A stretch of 64,000 nucleotides of DNA from Microbacteriaceae bacterium VKM Ac-2855 (GTDB lineage: Bacteria > Actinomycetota > Actinomycetes > Actinomycetales > Microbacteriaceae): contig JABMLG010000006.1 in NCBI GenBank assembly GCA_013204985.1, positions 1-64,000 of the forward strand, in the 5' to 3' direction. Under the pieces are notes generated by a model, which searched no databases, was not told where the DNA came from, and was given only the letters and a program-made list of their open reading frames with translations. Below, piece by piece: positions 34,752 through 43,532 of the stretch; the stretch's first letter is position 1; each line of letters starts with the position of its first letter. Both the position numbers and the translations under genes were made by a program.

Positions 34752-36071
34752 TCAGGCTAGCGGCTGGCCACCCACCGCGGCGGCGACCGAGTCGCTCGAC
34801 CCGCTCGGCCCGCTCGACCCGCTCGGCCCGCTCGACCCGCTCGGCCCGCTCGGCCTGATCGGTGCGTGTCGGAGCAGGCGGGCGATGTGCTGCGTCACCG
34901 CGGCATCCTCGATCAGGAAGCCGTCGTGGCCGAAGGTGGAGGTGATGACGGCCACGTCGGTGCCGTCGATGTTGCCCGGGGCGTGCGCGGCGATGTACTC
35001 CTGGCCGTCCAGGGGGAACAGCCGGTCGCTGTCGATGCCGAGGACGAGCGTCGGGATGCGTAACCGCTGCAACGCGGCTTCCGCTCCGCCGCGTCCGCGG
35101 CCGATGTCGTGGGAGTTCATCGCCTCCACGAGCGTGATGTAGCTGTTCGCGTCGAAGCGGCGGGTGAACTTGTTGCCGTGGAAGTCGAGGTACGACTCGA
35201 CGGCGTACCGTCCGCCGCCGCCCAGTGGGCTGAGCCCGGACTGCCAGCTGCGCTGGAAGCGATCGTTCAGCTCGCTCGGGCTGCGGTAGTTCAGCAGCGC
35301 CATCCGACGCGCGAGCGCGAGGCCGTGCGAGGGGCCGCCGCCGATCTCGCTGTCGTAGTAGTCGCCGCCGCGGAAGTTCGGATCGCTGCGGATCGCCTCC
35401 AGCTGCACGAAGTTCAGCGCGATCTGGTCGGCGGTGGAGTGCGGGGGAGCCGCGAGGACGGCGAGCCGCTGCACTCGGTCGGCGTGGCCGACGCCCCATT
35501 CGAGCGCCTGCATCCCGCCCATCGAGCCGCCGATGACGGCCGCCCACCGCTCGATGCCGATGCGGTCCGAGAAGAGCACCTGCGCTTCGACCTGGTCGCG
35601 GATCGTGGTGTACGGGAAGCGCGCCGCCCATTCACGTCCGTCCGGCGCCAGCGAGGAGGGTCCGGTCGAACCCTGGCAGCCGCCGAGCATGTTAGGGGCG
35701 ACGACGAAGTAGCGGTCGGTGTCGAGAGCCTTGCCCGGCCCGACGATGCCCGACCACCATCCGTCGGTGGCGTGCCCCTTCTCGCCGCGGCCGATCAGAT
35801 GGGAGTCGCCGGTGAGGGCGTGCAGCACGAGGATCGCGTTGTCGCGCGCCTCGTTCAGCCGGCCCCAGCTCTCGTACGCGATCCGCACGTGCGGCAGCCG
35901 TCCGCCGACCTCGAGATCGAGCGGGCCGATGTTCGCGAAGCGCCGATTGCCGGGGTGGTCGCCGTCGCGCCAGGCTCCGGTCGCGGCAGGCTTGCCGAGC
36001 ATGGAGAGCAACTCGCGTTCGGTGATGAACGCCGAGGGAACGGTGTCCTCGGGTGTCTGCTGCCAGTCCAT
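34752..36071 (-). CDS. metX: homoserine O-acetyltransferase, with GPSGSS-repeat tail
   Basis: A 439-residue alpha/beta hydrolase that acetylates homoserine with acetyl-CoA in methionine synthesis. Nucleophile Ser183 is in GGSMGGMQALEW; the Asp (LGIDSDRLFPLDGQ) and His (STFGHDGFLIE) complete the triad, and NMLGGCQGSTGPSS is a family signature. The end is unusual: residues about 407-428 consist of GPSGSS repeats beyond the enzyme core, coded by 18-bp DNA repeats. metY lies 117 bases upstream on the same strand, separated by a hairpin, so metX may have its own promoter. Confidence 0.95.
   Translation of the reverse strand: MDWQQTPEDTVPSAFITERELLSMLGKPAATGAWRDGDHPGNRRFANIGPLDLEVGGRLPHVRIAYESWGRLNEARDNAILVLHALTGDSHLIGRGEKGHATDGWWSGIVGPGKALDTDRYFVVAPNMLGGCQGSTGPSSLAPDGREWAARFPYTTIRDQVEAQVLFSDRIGIERWAAVIGGSMGGMQALEWGVGHADRVQRLAVLAAPPHSTADQIALNFVQLEAIRSDPNFRGGDYYDSEIGGGPSHGLALARRMALLNYRSPSELNDRFQRSWQSGLSPLGGGGRYAVESYLDFHGNKFTRRFDANSYITLVEAMNSHDIGRGRGGAEAALQRLRIPTLVLGIDSDRLFPLDGQEYIAAHAPGNIDGTDVAVITSTFGHDGFLIEDAAVTQHIARLLRHAPIRPSGPSGSSGPSGSSGPSGSSDSVAAAVGGQPLA
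34794..34855 (-). repeat. 18-bp tandem repeat coding GPSGSS in metX
   Basis: About three and a half units of CCCGCTCGACCCGCTCGG. Because 18 is a multiple of three, the reading frame is kept and the enzyme tail lengthens by six residues per unit. Such arrays are prone to length change by slippage. Confidence 0.8.
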
Positions 36072-36123
36072 GATTCTCCGATTCTCCCGCAGCCGCGGCG
36101 GCGCTCGTGCTTTGTTACACGCG

Positions 36124-36178
36124 AAGGGGGTTGTCGCTGCATCCCGCTACGGAAGCGGGACGGAGCGACAACCCCCGC
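36124..36178. terminator. long hairpin, repeated-sequence family copy B
   Basis: GGGGGTTGTCGCT (36126-36138) pairs perfectly with AGCGACAACCCCC (36164-36176), with an inner stem TCCCGCT/AGCGGGA. It lies in the metY-metX gap and likely ends the metY transcript. Copy A at 11820-11875 shares the outer arms and the CGGGACGGAG core. Confidence 0.7.
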
Positions 36179-36188
36179 GGCACGTGGG

Positions 36189-37517
36189 TCAGGCGTTCGC
36201 GCGCGACGCCTCCACGACGGCACGGGCGGCGGCAAGAGCTTCGCTGAGGTCGGCCTTGAGGTCGTCGACGTTCTCGAGGCCCACCGAGAGTCGCACCAGG
36301 CCGGGGGTGACGCCGGTGGTCAGTTGCTGCTCCGGCGTGAGCTGCGAGTGCGTCGTCGATGCCGGGTGGATGACCAGCGAGCGCACGTCGCCGATGTTCG
36401 CCAGGTGCGAGAACAGCGAGAGCGCGTCCACGAAGGCGCGGCCCGCTTCGACGCCGCCCTTCAGCTCGAACGAGAGCACGGCGCCGACGCCCTTCGGGGC
36501 GTAGCGGTTCGCGGCGGCGTACCAGGGGCTCGTCGGCAGGCCGGAGTAGTTCACCGAGGCGATGTCGCTGTGGTTCTCGAGGAACTCCGCGATCTCCTGA
36601 GCGTTCTGCACGTGACGCTCGATCCGCAGGGACAGGGTCTCGATGCCCTGGATGAGCTGCCAGGCGCTCGCGGGCGCGATGGCCGCCCCCAGGTCGCGCA
36701 GGATCTGCACGCGCGCCTTGATGATGAAGGCGAGGGCGTCGCCGACGGCCGCGGTGTACACCGCGCCGTGGTACGACGGGTCGGGCGTGGTCAGCCCCGG
36801 GAACTTCTCCGCGTGCTCGGTCCACGAGAACCGGCCGCCGTCCACGATGACCCCACCGATGACCGTGCCGTGTCCGCCGAGGAACTTGGTGGCCGAGTGG
36901 ACGATGATGTCGGCGCCGTGCTCGAAGGGGCGGATCAGGTACGGAGTGGCGATCGTGTTGTCGACGATCAGCGGCACACCGGCGTCGTGAGCGACCGCGG
37001 CGACCAGGGCGATGTCCAGGATGTTGATCTTGGGGTTGCCGATCGTTTCGGCGAAGAACAGCTTCGTGTTCGGACGGACCGCCCGCGCCCACTCATCCGC
37101 ATCGTCCTGGTCCTCGACGAAGGTCGTCTCGATGCCCAGCTTGGCGAGCGTGTACTTGAAGAGGTTGTAGGTGCCGCCGTAGATCGACGAGGAGGAGACG
37201 ATGTGGTCGCCCGCCTGGGCGAGGTTCAGTACCGCCGCCGTCTCGGCCGCCTGGCCGGAGGCGAGCAGCAACGCCCCCGTGCCGCCCTCGAGTGCCGCGA
37301 CGCGCTCTTCGACGACCGCCTGCGTGGGGTTCTGGATACGGGTGTAGATGTTGCCGAACTCGGCGAGCGCGAAGAGATTCTTGGCGTGCTCGGCGTTGTC
37401 GAAGACGTACGACGTCGTCTGGTAGATCGGGGTGGCACGAGCGTGCGTCGTCGGGTCCGGCTGCGCCCCCGAGTGGATCTGCTTGGTCTCGAACTGCCAC
37501 TGGGACTGGTCGGTCAT
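36189..37517 (-). CDS. metY: O-acetylhomoserine aminocarboxypropyltransferase
   Basis: A 442-residue PLP enzyme of the Cys/Met metabolism family. It makes homocysteine directly from O-acetylhomoserine and sulphide. The PLP lysine is in HSATKFLGGHGT; AYASGQAAET-type pattern appears as LLASGQAAETAAVLNLA, and SSSIYGGTYNLFKYTL and TIATPYLIRP are family blocks. Length over 430 residues supports MetY rather than the shorter MetB/MetZ. AGGAG precedes the ATG. With metX it forms the direct-sulphhydrylation route. I found no SAM riboswitch in the upstream region. Confidence 0.94.
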   Translation of the reverse strand: MTDQSQWQFETKQIHSGAQPDPTTHARATPIYQTTSYVFDNAEHAKNLFALAEFGNIYTRIQNPTQAVVEERVAALEGGTGALLLASGQAAETAAVLNLAQAGDHIVSSSSIYGGTYNLFKYTLAKLGIETTFVEDQDDADEWARAVRPNTKLFFAETIGNPKINILDIALVAAVAHDAGVPLIVDNTIATPYLIRPFEHGADIIVHSATKFLGGHGTVIGGVIVDGGRFSWTEHAEKFPGLTTPDPSYHGAVYTAAVGDALAFIIKARVQILRDLGAAIAPASAWQLIQGIETLSLRIERHVQNAQEIAEFLENHSDIASVNYSGLPTSPWYAAANRYAPKGVGAVLSFELKGGVEAGRAFVDALSLFSHLANIGDVRSLVIHPASTTHSQLTPEQQLTTGVTPGLVRLSVGLENVDDLKADLSEALAAARAVVEASRANA

Positions 37518-37651
37518 CGAAATCTCCTGGGTTGTGCGGAAGGTCGGGGGCGGAGGCCTTTCTCCGTCGCGATGGACTCTATGCCCGGGCGCGCAGGGAG
37601 GCGAGGGCGCCCGCAACACGGGGTAACCACCGCCGCCCACTCACGAGCCGA

Positions 37652-38764
37652 TCAGCCCGCGGGAGGAGTGACCTTCGGCGTGGGCCGGTCCCGCTTCGAA
37701 CCCGTGGGGTCGCGCCGGTAGGGGCGCTCCGGCTTGTCCTCGGGGATCGGTGCGAACAGCCAGGTCGGCTTCGGTTCGATCAGCGGCCGGAACACGCGGC
37801 GCACCCAGCCGGAGGAGAGCACGATCGAGATCAGGATGCACAGCGCGCTCACCGCGACCAGGGCGACGACGCCGAGCGCATCCGAGAGCACCCCGGTCTC
37901 GCGCAACGGGTAGAGCAGGAAGCTGTGCAGCAGATAGACGTACATCGTCGCCTGACCCCAACCGGTCATCACCGTGCGGCGGCGGGGGATGAGTGCGAAC
38001 AGTGCCAAGGAGAGCGCCACGGCCACCAGTTCGAGCGCGAAGCGCAACAGCCCGGCCCACCACTCCGGTTCGCCGAGGGCCTGGTACGAGCGGTCGTAGA
38101 AGAACCAGAAGCGCAGGTCCATCTCGCGGAAGGTGGAGAGATTCAGCGCCATCACGACGGCTGTCGCGAGGAAGAGCGCCACCGCGCCGAGCCGCCAGAG
38201 CACGACGGACTTCTCGGGCAGATCGAGCCACCGGTCCACCAGCGATCGACCGCCGAGGGTGAAGGAGCGCAGCCTCCAGCCGAACACGAAGAACGGCAGG
38301 ATCCCGATGGCTCGAGCCAGGGAGAACGTCGAATCGACGTTGGGCAGGTAACTGACCCCGATCGAGAGCACGATGCTGATGATCAGCGGCCAGCGCAGCA
38401 GGGCGAGGTAGGGCAGGACCAGACGGAAGATGCCCAGCGCCAGCAGGAACCACAGCGTCCAGCTCGGCAGGGTGGGGTTGATCTCCGTCTTGCCCTCGAC
38501 GAGGAACTGCACCGCCGTCCAGATCGTCTCCATGATCAGATACGGCAGCAGGATGTCGGTGATCACCCGCCGCATCGCGCGGGCATTGGGCGGACCGGCC
38601 TTCGAGAAGTACCCCGAGATGATCGCGAACGCGGGCATGTGGAACGCGTAGATGGTCAGATACGTCGCGAGCGACGCATCCGAGTGCGCGGTCAATCGCT
38701 GGATGCCGTGGCCGATGACGACGAGGGCGACGCAGACGAAGCGGGCGTTGTCCCAGAGCGGCAC
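37652..38764 (-). CDS. acyltransferase-3 family membrane protein
   Basis: A 370-residue protein with about ten membrane helices. The N-terminal motif DNARFVCVALVVIGHGIQRL contains the Asn-Arg and His typical of acyltransferase 3 (OatA/WecH/fucose acetylase) proteins, and FHMPAFAIISGYF is the helix-2 block. It probably O-acetylates a cell-envelope glycan or lipid; no SGNH domain is fused. The cytoplasmic tail is basic and Pro-rich (PERPYRRDPTGSKRDRP). The GTG at 38764 is the only start in the region; the open frame continues upstream without ATG or GTG, so the N-terminus is uncertain. Confidence 0.82.
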   Translation of the reverse strand: MPLWDNARFVCVALVVIGHGIQRLTAHSDASLATYLTIYAFHMPAFAIISGYFSKAGPPNARAMRRVITDILLPYLIMETIWTAVQFLVEGKTEINPTLPSWTLWFLLALGIFRLVLPYLALLRWPLIISIVLSIGVSYLPNVDSTFSLARAIGILPFFVFGWRLRSFTLGGRSLVDRWLDLPEKSVVLWRLGAVALFLATAVVMALNLSTFREMDLRFWFFYDRSYQALGEPEWWAGLLRFALELVAVALSLALFALIPRRRTVMTGWGQATMYVYLLHSFLLYPLRETGVLSDALGVVALVAVSALCILISIVLSSGWVRRVFRPLIEPKPTWLFAPIPEDKPERPYRRDPTGSKRDRPTPKVTPPAG

Positions 38765-38940
38765 GCGCCGCTTGGGCGCGGCGACAGGACCGGTCTGCGG
38801 GGCGGGATCGACGGCGGCGATGGCGCGGTTCCTTTCGGCGATGCGCGTTCCACTGCGGGAGCCTGGCGCCGATCCAGACTAGCGTTGAGGCTGACGACGG
38901 CGTCGAAGACGGCAACAGGCTTGACGGAACGGAGACGGTG

Positions 38941-39723
38941 ATGGCACGACGCGTCGTGGTGACGGGTGCGAGTTCGGGAATCGGTGCGGCGACGGTCCGC
39001 CTCTTCCGCGAGCACGGCTGGAACGTGGTGGGCGTTGCGCGGCGCCGCGACAAGCTGGAGGCGCTCGCCGCCGAGACCGGCGCCGAGGTCTTCGTCGCCG
39101 ACCTCACTCTCGCGCAAGACGTGGACGCGCTGCGCACCTACCTCGAGTCGTCCGGTCCGGTGCACGCGCTCGTGAACAACGCCGGTGGCGCGCTCGGTCT
39201 CGATTCAGTCGAGTCCTCCGACCCCGACGACTGGACGCGGATGTTCGCGATCAACGTGCTCTCGGTCAAGCTCGTCACCAGCGCCCTGCTGCCGCTGCTG
39301 CGCGCGAGCGTCGCGGATGCGGATTCGGCCGGCTCCGCCGACATCCTCACCGTCACGTCGATCGCCGGTCACGTCGCCTACGAGGGCGGCGGCGGCTACA
39401 ACGCAGCGAAGTTCGCCGCGCACGCGCTGGTCGCGGTGCTGCGGCTCGAGCTCGCCGGCGAACCCATCCGCGTCGTCGAGGTCGCGCCCGGCATGGTGCA
39501 CACCGAGGAGTTCTCCCTGACCCGCTTCGGCGGCGACAAGGCACGAGCGGATGCGGTCTACGCCGAGGTTCCGGAACCGCTGTACGCCGAGGACATCGCC
39601 GACGCGATCGTGCACACGATCGAGTTGCCCCACCACGTCAACCTCGACCTGGTCACCATCAAACCGGTGGCTCAGGCGGCACCGCACAAGGTGATCAAGG
39701 GTGCGCTGAAGCCCAAGGCCTGA
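38941..39723 (+). CDS. short-chain dehydrogenase/reductase (YdfG-like)
   Basis: A 260-residue classical SDR. The nucleotide-binding TGASSGIGAA motif is at about 9-18, NNAG at about 80, the catalytic Ser in TVTSIAGHVAYEG, and YxxxK in GGYNAAKFAAHAL. It resembles the YdfG/serine 3-dehydrogenase group of NADP-dependent hydroxy-acid or carbonyl reductases. The ATG at 38941 was preferred over the GTG three bases earlier because a purine-rich GGAACGGAGACGG precedes it. Substrate unknown. Confidence 0.9.
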   Translation: MARRVVVTGASSGIGAATVRLFREHGWNVVGVARRRDKLEALAAETGAEVFVADLTLAQDVDALRTYLESSGPVHALVNNAGGALGLDSVESSDPDDWTRMFAINVLSVKLVTSALLPLLRASVADADSAGSADILTVTSIAGHVAYEGGGGYNAAKFAAHALVAVLRLELAGEPIRVVEVAPGMVHTEEFSLTRFGGDKARADAVYAEVPEPLYAEDIADAIVHTIELPHHVNLDLVTIKPVAQAAPHKVIKGALKPKA

Positions 39724-39758
39724 ACAGCGGGACGGGCGATGGGCCGGTGGGCCGATTG

Positions 39759-41186
39759 CTACGACGCATCCGCGAACGCGAGGCGCGGCACGAAGAAGAG
39801 CAGCACCGCCGCGGCGAGCGCGCCGACTCCGCAGATGGTCCAGACCAGCATGTAACCGGCGAGGCTCGCGGCGGTCGCGGTGACGGTGGCGCCGCCGGCG
39901 AGCAGTACCGTGCCGAAGACGGCGGAGGCCACGGTGCCGCCGATGGTCTTCGTCGTGTTGGTCATCGCCGCGGCGACGCCGGTGCGGCCGATGGGTGCCG
40001 CGGCGGCCGCGGCGGCGGGCATGGCGCCCACGAGGGCTCCTGATCCGACGCCGGCCACCACCATGTTGATCAGCACCTGCGTCAGGGTGTCGTGCAGGGG
40101 GAGGAAGAGGAGGTAGCCGGCGGCGACGAGGAACGCCGCGCCGATCAGCGTCGTGCGAGGCGACAGGAGGCGTGAGAGAGCCGGGAAGAGCAACGCCCCC
40201 ACGATCATCGCGATCAGGTAGGAGCCGATCAGGATGGAGATCGTCGAGGCCGACAAGCCCAGGCCGTACCCGTTCACGGGATCCGTGCCGGCGAACGTCG
40301 ACAGCGGCGCCTGGGCTCCGAGCAGGCTGATGCCGATGAGTCCCGCGGTGAGCTGCACCGGCCACATCTCGGGGCGACGAAGCATCCGCAGATCGATCGC
40401 GGGGTCGCGCTGCTTCAACTCGTAGCGTCCGAACGGCACCAGGAGCAGGATGCCCGCCGCGACCAGCAGCCAGACCCACCAGGTCTCGGGACCGTTGAGT
40501 CGCAGGAAGCTGAGTCCGCCGGTGATCAGCAGCAGCGAGAGCGCCAGCAGCACGAAGCCGGTGAGGTCGAGGGAGCGTCCCGGCAGGCGCTCCGATTCGG
40601 GCACCCCGAACAGGATCGCGAAGAACACGAGAGTCACCGCGACCGCGGGCGCGATCAGAGTGGCTTGCACGTCGCCGCCGAACGCGGTGAACAGGCGACC
40701 GCCGCCGAGGGCGCCGAGGATCGCGCCCGCCTCCAGCGCCACGACGAGCAGACCGGCCGCTTTCCGGGTCTGCGACGCGCCGCGGCCCGTGCGCCGACCA
40801 CGGTCGAAGATCAGCGCCACCTCCAGCGGCAGCCAGACCACGTAGAAGCCTTGGAGCGCCCACGCGAGCAGGAAGGTCGTGAAGTCGTTCGCGACGACGA
40901 GCCACCAACTCGCGCCTGCTGTGATCACCGTCGAGAGCAGCAGCATCCGCTTGTGGCCGAACATGTCGCCCAGCTTCGCGAGTACCGGAACCACGAGGGC
41001 CGAGAGCAGCAGCTGCGCGGCCTCGAACCAGTTGAAGTCGGCGTCGCGGATGCCCAGGTTGCGGACCAGATCCGGGATCAGCGGGATGTAGAACCCCTGC
41101 AGGATGCCGCTCGTCAGCTCCACGACCGCCAGGAAGCCGATGAGTCCGACGGTCACGCCGAGGGCCGGAGCACGGGTCGCGGTCAT
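39759..41186 (-). CDS. MFS transporter, 14-helix DHA2-like
   Basis: A 475-residue exporter with about 14 membrane helices. GDMFGHKRMLLLSTVIT fits the motif A variant of the DHA2 family, and the A/G-rich GSGALVGAMPAAAAAAAPIG with TGVAAAMTNTTKTIGG near residues 395-430 corresponds to motif C and the late helices of EmrB/QacA-like pumps. Multidrug or metabolite efflux is likely but unproven. It stands alone on the minus strand, convergent with the SDR. Confidence 0.88.
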   Translation of the reverse strand: MTATRAPALGVTVGLIGFLAVVELTSGILQGFYIPLIPDLVRNLGIRDADFNWFEAAQLLLSALVVPVLAKLGDMFGHKRMLLLSTVITAGASWWLVVANDFTTFLLAWALQGFYVVWLPLEVALIFDRGRRTGRGASQTRKAAGLLVVALEAGAILGALGGGRLFTAFGGDVQATLIAPAVAVTLVFFAILFGVPESERLPGRSLDLTGFVLLALSLLLITGGLSFLRLNGPETWWVWLLVAAGILLLVPFGRYELKQRDPAIDLRMLRRPEMWPVQLTAGLIGISLLGAQAPLSTFAGTDPVNGYGLGLSASTISILIGSYLIAMIVGALLFPALSRLLSPRTTLIGAAFLVAAGYLLFLPLHDTLTQVLINMVVAGVGSGALVGAMPAAAAAAAPIGRTGVAAAMTNTTKTIGGTVASAVFGTVLLAGGATVTATAASLAGYMLVWTICGVGALAAAVLLFFVPRLAFADAS

Positions 41187-41198
41187 GACCGGAGACTA
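41187..41198 (-). promoter_or_regulatory. -10 element of a leaderless start (DHA2 transporter)
   Basis: On the minus strand TAGTCT (41198-41193), then CCGGTC, then ATG at 41186. No ribosome binding site. Confidence 0.5.
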
Positions 41199-41253
41199 GG
41201 GCACACGCAGCCCCGTGCGCGATGCCGATGTGACGAATGCACCGCCGGGGCCG

Positions 41254-41266
41254 TACCCTGTCCCTC
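41254..41266 (+). promoter_or_regulatory. -10 element of a leaderless start (phosphoribosyltransferase)
   Basis: TACCCT (41254-41259), then 7 nt GTCCCTC, then ATG at 41267. Confidence 0.5.
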
Positions 41267-41794
41267 ATGGTTTTTGACGCCGACGACTCCGCCGTCCACC
41301 TCGCCGCACCGGAACGAGAGGTTCTGGGCTGGCTGGAATTCGGCGACGCCGCACGCCATCTGGCCGGTGACGTCGTCGCCGCCGGCTACCGCCCCGAGCT
41401 GGTGATCGCGATCGCCCGCGGCGGTCTGCTGCTGGCCGGCGCCATCGCCTACGCGCTCGGAGTGAAGAGCTGCGGAGCTCTCAACGTCGAGTTCTACACC
41501 GGCATCGATGCGCGCCTGGCCGCCCCGATGGTGCTGCCGCCGCTGCTGGACGAGGCCTCCGTAGCCGGCAAGCGGATCCTGCTCGTCGACGACGTGTCCG
41601 ACTCCGGGCACACGCTCGCGCTCTCGGTCAAGCTCATCGAGGCGATGGGTGCCGAGGTGCGCACCGTGACGCTGTACACGAAGCCCCGCACGGTGCTCGA
41701 GCCCGACTTCTTCTGGCGTCGCACGCCGCAGTGGATCGTCTTCCCGTGGTCGGCCCTACCGCCGGTCGCCGGCGCGGTGGAGGGTGACGCGTGA
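41267..41794 (+). CDS. phosphoribosyltransferase family protein
   Basis: A 175-residue type I PRTase. The PRPP loop is ILLVDDVSDSGHTL at about 105-118. VIAIARGGLLLAGAIAY is the preceding PPi-binding loop, as in xanthine/hypoxanthine-like and Bacillus-type hpt enzymes. The substrate base is unclear; the family is often annotated as a nucleoside or xanthine PRTase. It is coupled by GTGA to the S51-type peptidase gene, suggesting a shared process. Confidence 0.85.
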   Translation: MVFDADDSAVHLAAPEREVLGWLEFGDAARHLAGDVVAAGYRPELVIAIARGGLLLAGAIAYALGVKSCGALNVEFYTGIDARLAAPMVLPPLLDEASVAGKRILLVDDVSDSGHTLALSVKLIEAMGAEVRTVTLYTKPRTVLEPDFFWRRTPQWIVFPWSALPPVAGAVEGDA

Positions 41795-42516
41795 GCGTGC
41801 ACCTGGTCGGCGGCGGTCGCGATCCCGAGACCGATGCACAGGTGTTCGGCGCCTTCCTCGCCGAGGCGACGCAGCGCGCCGAGAACGCGGGCCGCTTCGA
41901 CGGGCCCCGTCTGGCGATCGTCCTGGTGCACGACGGGCTCGGCCCCGAGTACTACGACGGTTACGTCCGTGCCATGACCTCGCTCGCCGCGATCGAGCCT
42001 GTCCCTGTGCTGGCGCCCGAGGGCAGCTTCATCCGCCCGGAGTCGTTCGAGGACATCGACGGCGTGTTCGTCGGCGGCGGCTCGACCCCGGCCTACCGGG
42101 ATGCGCTGGCCGGCAGCTTCGAGCGCCTGCGCGAGCTGGTCGCGTCGGGCGTGCCGTACCTCGGCTACTCCGCGGGCGCTGCGATCGCGCCCGACCGCGC
42201 GCTGGTCGGTGGTTACCGGATCGGCGGTGTGGGCGTGTCTCCGGATTCGGCCGCCGAGGAGCTCGACGAGGTCACCGTGCTCGAGGGCATCGGCCTGATC
42301 GACGTATCCGTCGACGTGCACGCGGCCCAGTGGGGCACCCTGAGCCGACTGGTCGCCGCCACCGAGGCCGGTTTGATCGACGGCGGGGTCGCGATCGATG
42401 AGGCCACGGTGCTGATCGTCGGCACCGGAGCGCTGCAGGTGCGCGGCAGCGGATCGGTGTGGAAGGTCACCGGCTCGGCGGCCGGCGTGACCGTGGGCAC
42501 GCTCGCCGCGAGCTGA
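41791..42516 (+). CDS. type 1 glutamine amidotransferase-like protein, peptidase S51 family
   Basis: A 241-residue protein. The nucleophile elbow is LGYSAGAAIAPDRAL (Ser, as in cyanophycinase and aspartyl dipeptidase PepE) and the preceding strand-loop is GVFVGGGSTPAYRD. It therefore should hydrolyse a peptide or isopeptide bond, possibly an Asp- or Arg-linked one; the substrate is not indicated. No signal peptide. The GTG start interlocks with the PRTase stop (GTGA), so both proteins are made together. Confidence 0.82.
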   Translation: MSVHLVGGGRDPETDAQVFGAFLAEATQRAENAGRFDGPRLAIVLVHDGLGPEYYDGYVRAMTSLAAIEPVPVLAPEGSFIRPESFEDIDGVFVGGGSTPAYRDALAGSFERLRELVASGVPYLGYSAGAAIAPDRALVGGYRIGGVGVSPDSAAEELDEVTVLEGIGLIDVSVDVHAAQWGTLSRLVAATEAGLIDGGVAIDEATVLIVGTGALQVRGSGSVWKVTGSAAGVTVGTLAAS

Positions 42517-42533
42517 GCGTCGCGTCGACGGGC

Positions 42534-43532
42534 TCAGAGGGAGTACAGCTGCACACCCGAGAGATCGAGCGCGAAGGACACCTCGTCGCCCGGCTGCATC
42601 TCGGAGACGAGCCGCGGATGCAGATCCGCTGCCAGCGCTCCGGTCGACACCCGCACCACGTCACCGCGGGCTTCGATCGAGGTGATCGTGCCGCGGATCC
42701 CCGGCCCGAGAGCCAGCTTCGTCGGCGACACCGCGAAGGCGGCTGAGGCTCCGAGCGGCACGTCGCCGTCGATCACGATGTCGTCGCCTTCGGCGGTACG
42801 CAGCCCGCGATCGGTGCGAACACCGGTCACGAGATTGAGCCCGGCCAGCTCTGCGGTGAACGGCGTGCGAGGTCGTTCCAGCACCTCGCGGGTCGGGCCC
42901 TGCTCGACGATACGACCCTCGCGGATGACCGCGACGCGGTCGGCGAGCAGGTACGCGTCAAGGACTTCGTGCGTCACGATGATGGCCGTGCGGTCGGCCA
43001 GGACATCGCGCAGCAGGCGGCGCAGCTGCGGCGCGACGGTGACGTCGAGAGCCGCCATCGGCTCGTCCAGGAGCAGGAGCGACGGGTCGGTCGCCAGAGC
43101 GCGAGCGACAGCGATGCGTTGCGCCTGACCACCCGAGAGCTGGGCGGGACGACGGCGCGCGAACTCGACGGCGTCCACCTGTTCGAGCAGGGTGAGCGCG
43201 AGCCGACCGGCGTCGGCGGCGCTGATGCCCGCGGCCCTCGGGCCGAAGGCGACGTTGTCGAGCACGGTGAGGTGCGGGAAGAGCAGCGCCTGCTGGGCCA
43301 GAAGGGACACGGATCGACGATGCGGTGCCAGATGGCGCCGGCCGTCGAACAGCACCTGGCCGTCGAGTTCGGCGCGTCCCGCATCCGCTCGTGTCAGGCC
43401 GGCCAGGAGCGACAGGAGCGTGGATTTCCCGGCGCCGTTGGGCCCGAGCAGGGCGAGCGTCTCACCGGCGTTCATCTGCAGCGACACGTCGAAGTCGCGC
43501 GCCTCGACGCGGGCGTGGAAATCGAGGATCAT
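42534..43532 (-). CDS. modC: molybdate ABC transporter ATP-binding protein
   Basis: A 332-residue ATPase. Walker [10 protein letters not shown], signature LSGGQAQR, Walker [14 protein letters not shown]-loop VTHEVLDAY. The C-terminal domain (about 265-332, [20 protein letters not shown]) is the TOBE/mop domain characteristic of ModC. It energises molybdate or tungstate import with ModA and ModB. The ATG interlocks with the modB stop (ATGA). Confidence 0.93.
   Translation of the reverse strand: MILDFHARVEARDFDVSLQMNAGETLALLGPNGAGKSTLLSLLAGLTRADAGRAELDGQVLFDGRRHLAPHRRSVSLLAQQALLFPHLTVLDNVAFGPRAAGISAADAGRLALTLLEQVDAVEFARRRPAQLSGGQAQRIAVARALATDPSLLLLDEPMAALDVTVAPQLRRLLRDVLADRTAIIVTHEVLDAYLLADRVAVIREGRIVEQGPTREVLERPRTPFTAELAGLNLVTGVRTDRGLRTAEGDDIVIDGDVPLGASAAFAVSPTKLALGPGIRGTITSIEARGDVVRVSTGALAADLHPRLVSEMQPGDEVSFALDLSGVQLYSL

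Noticed and set aside
37518-37651. SAM riboswitch upstream of metY
   Set aside because: The region lacks the conserved SAM aptamer cores; only a normal promoter-like stretch and AGGAG are seen.
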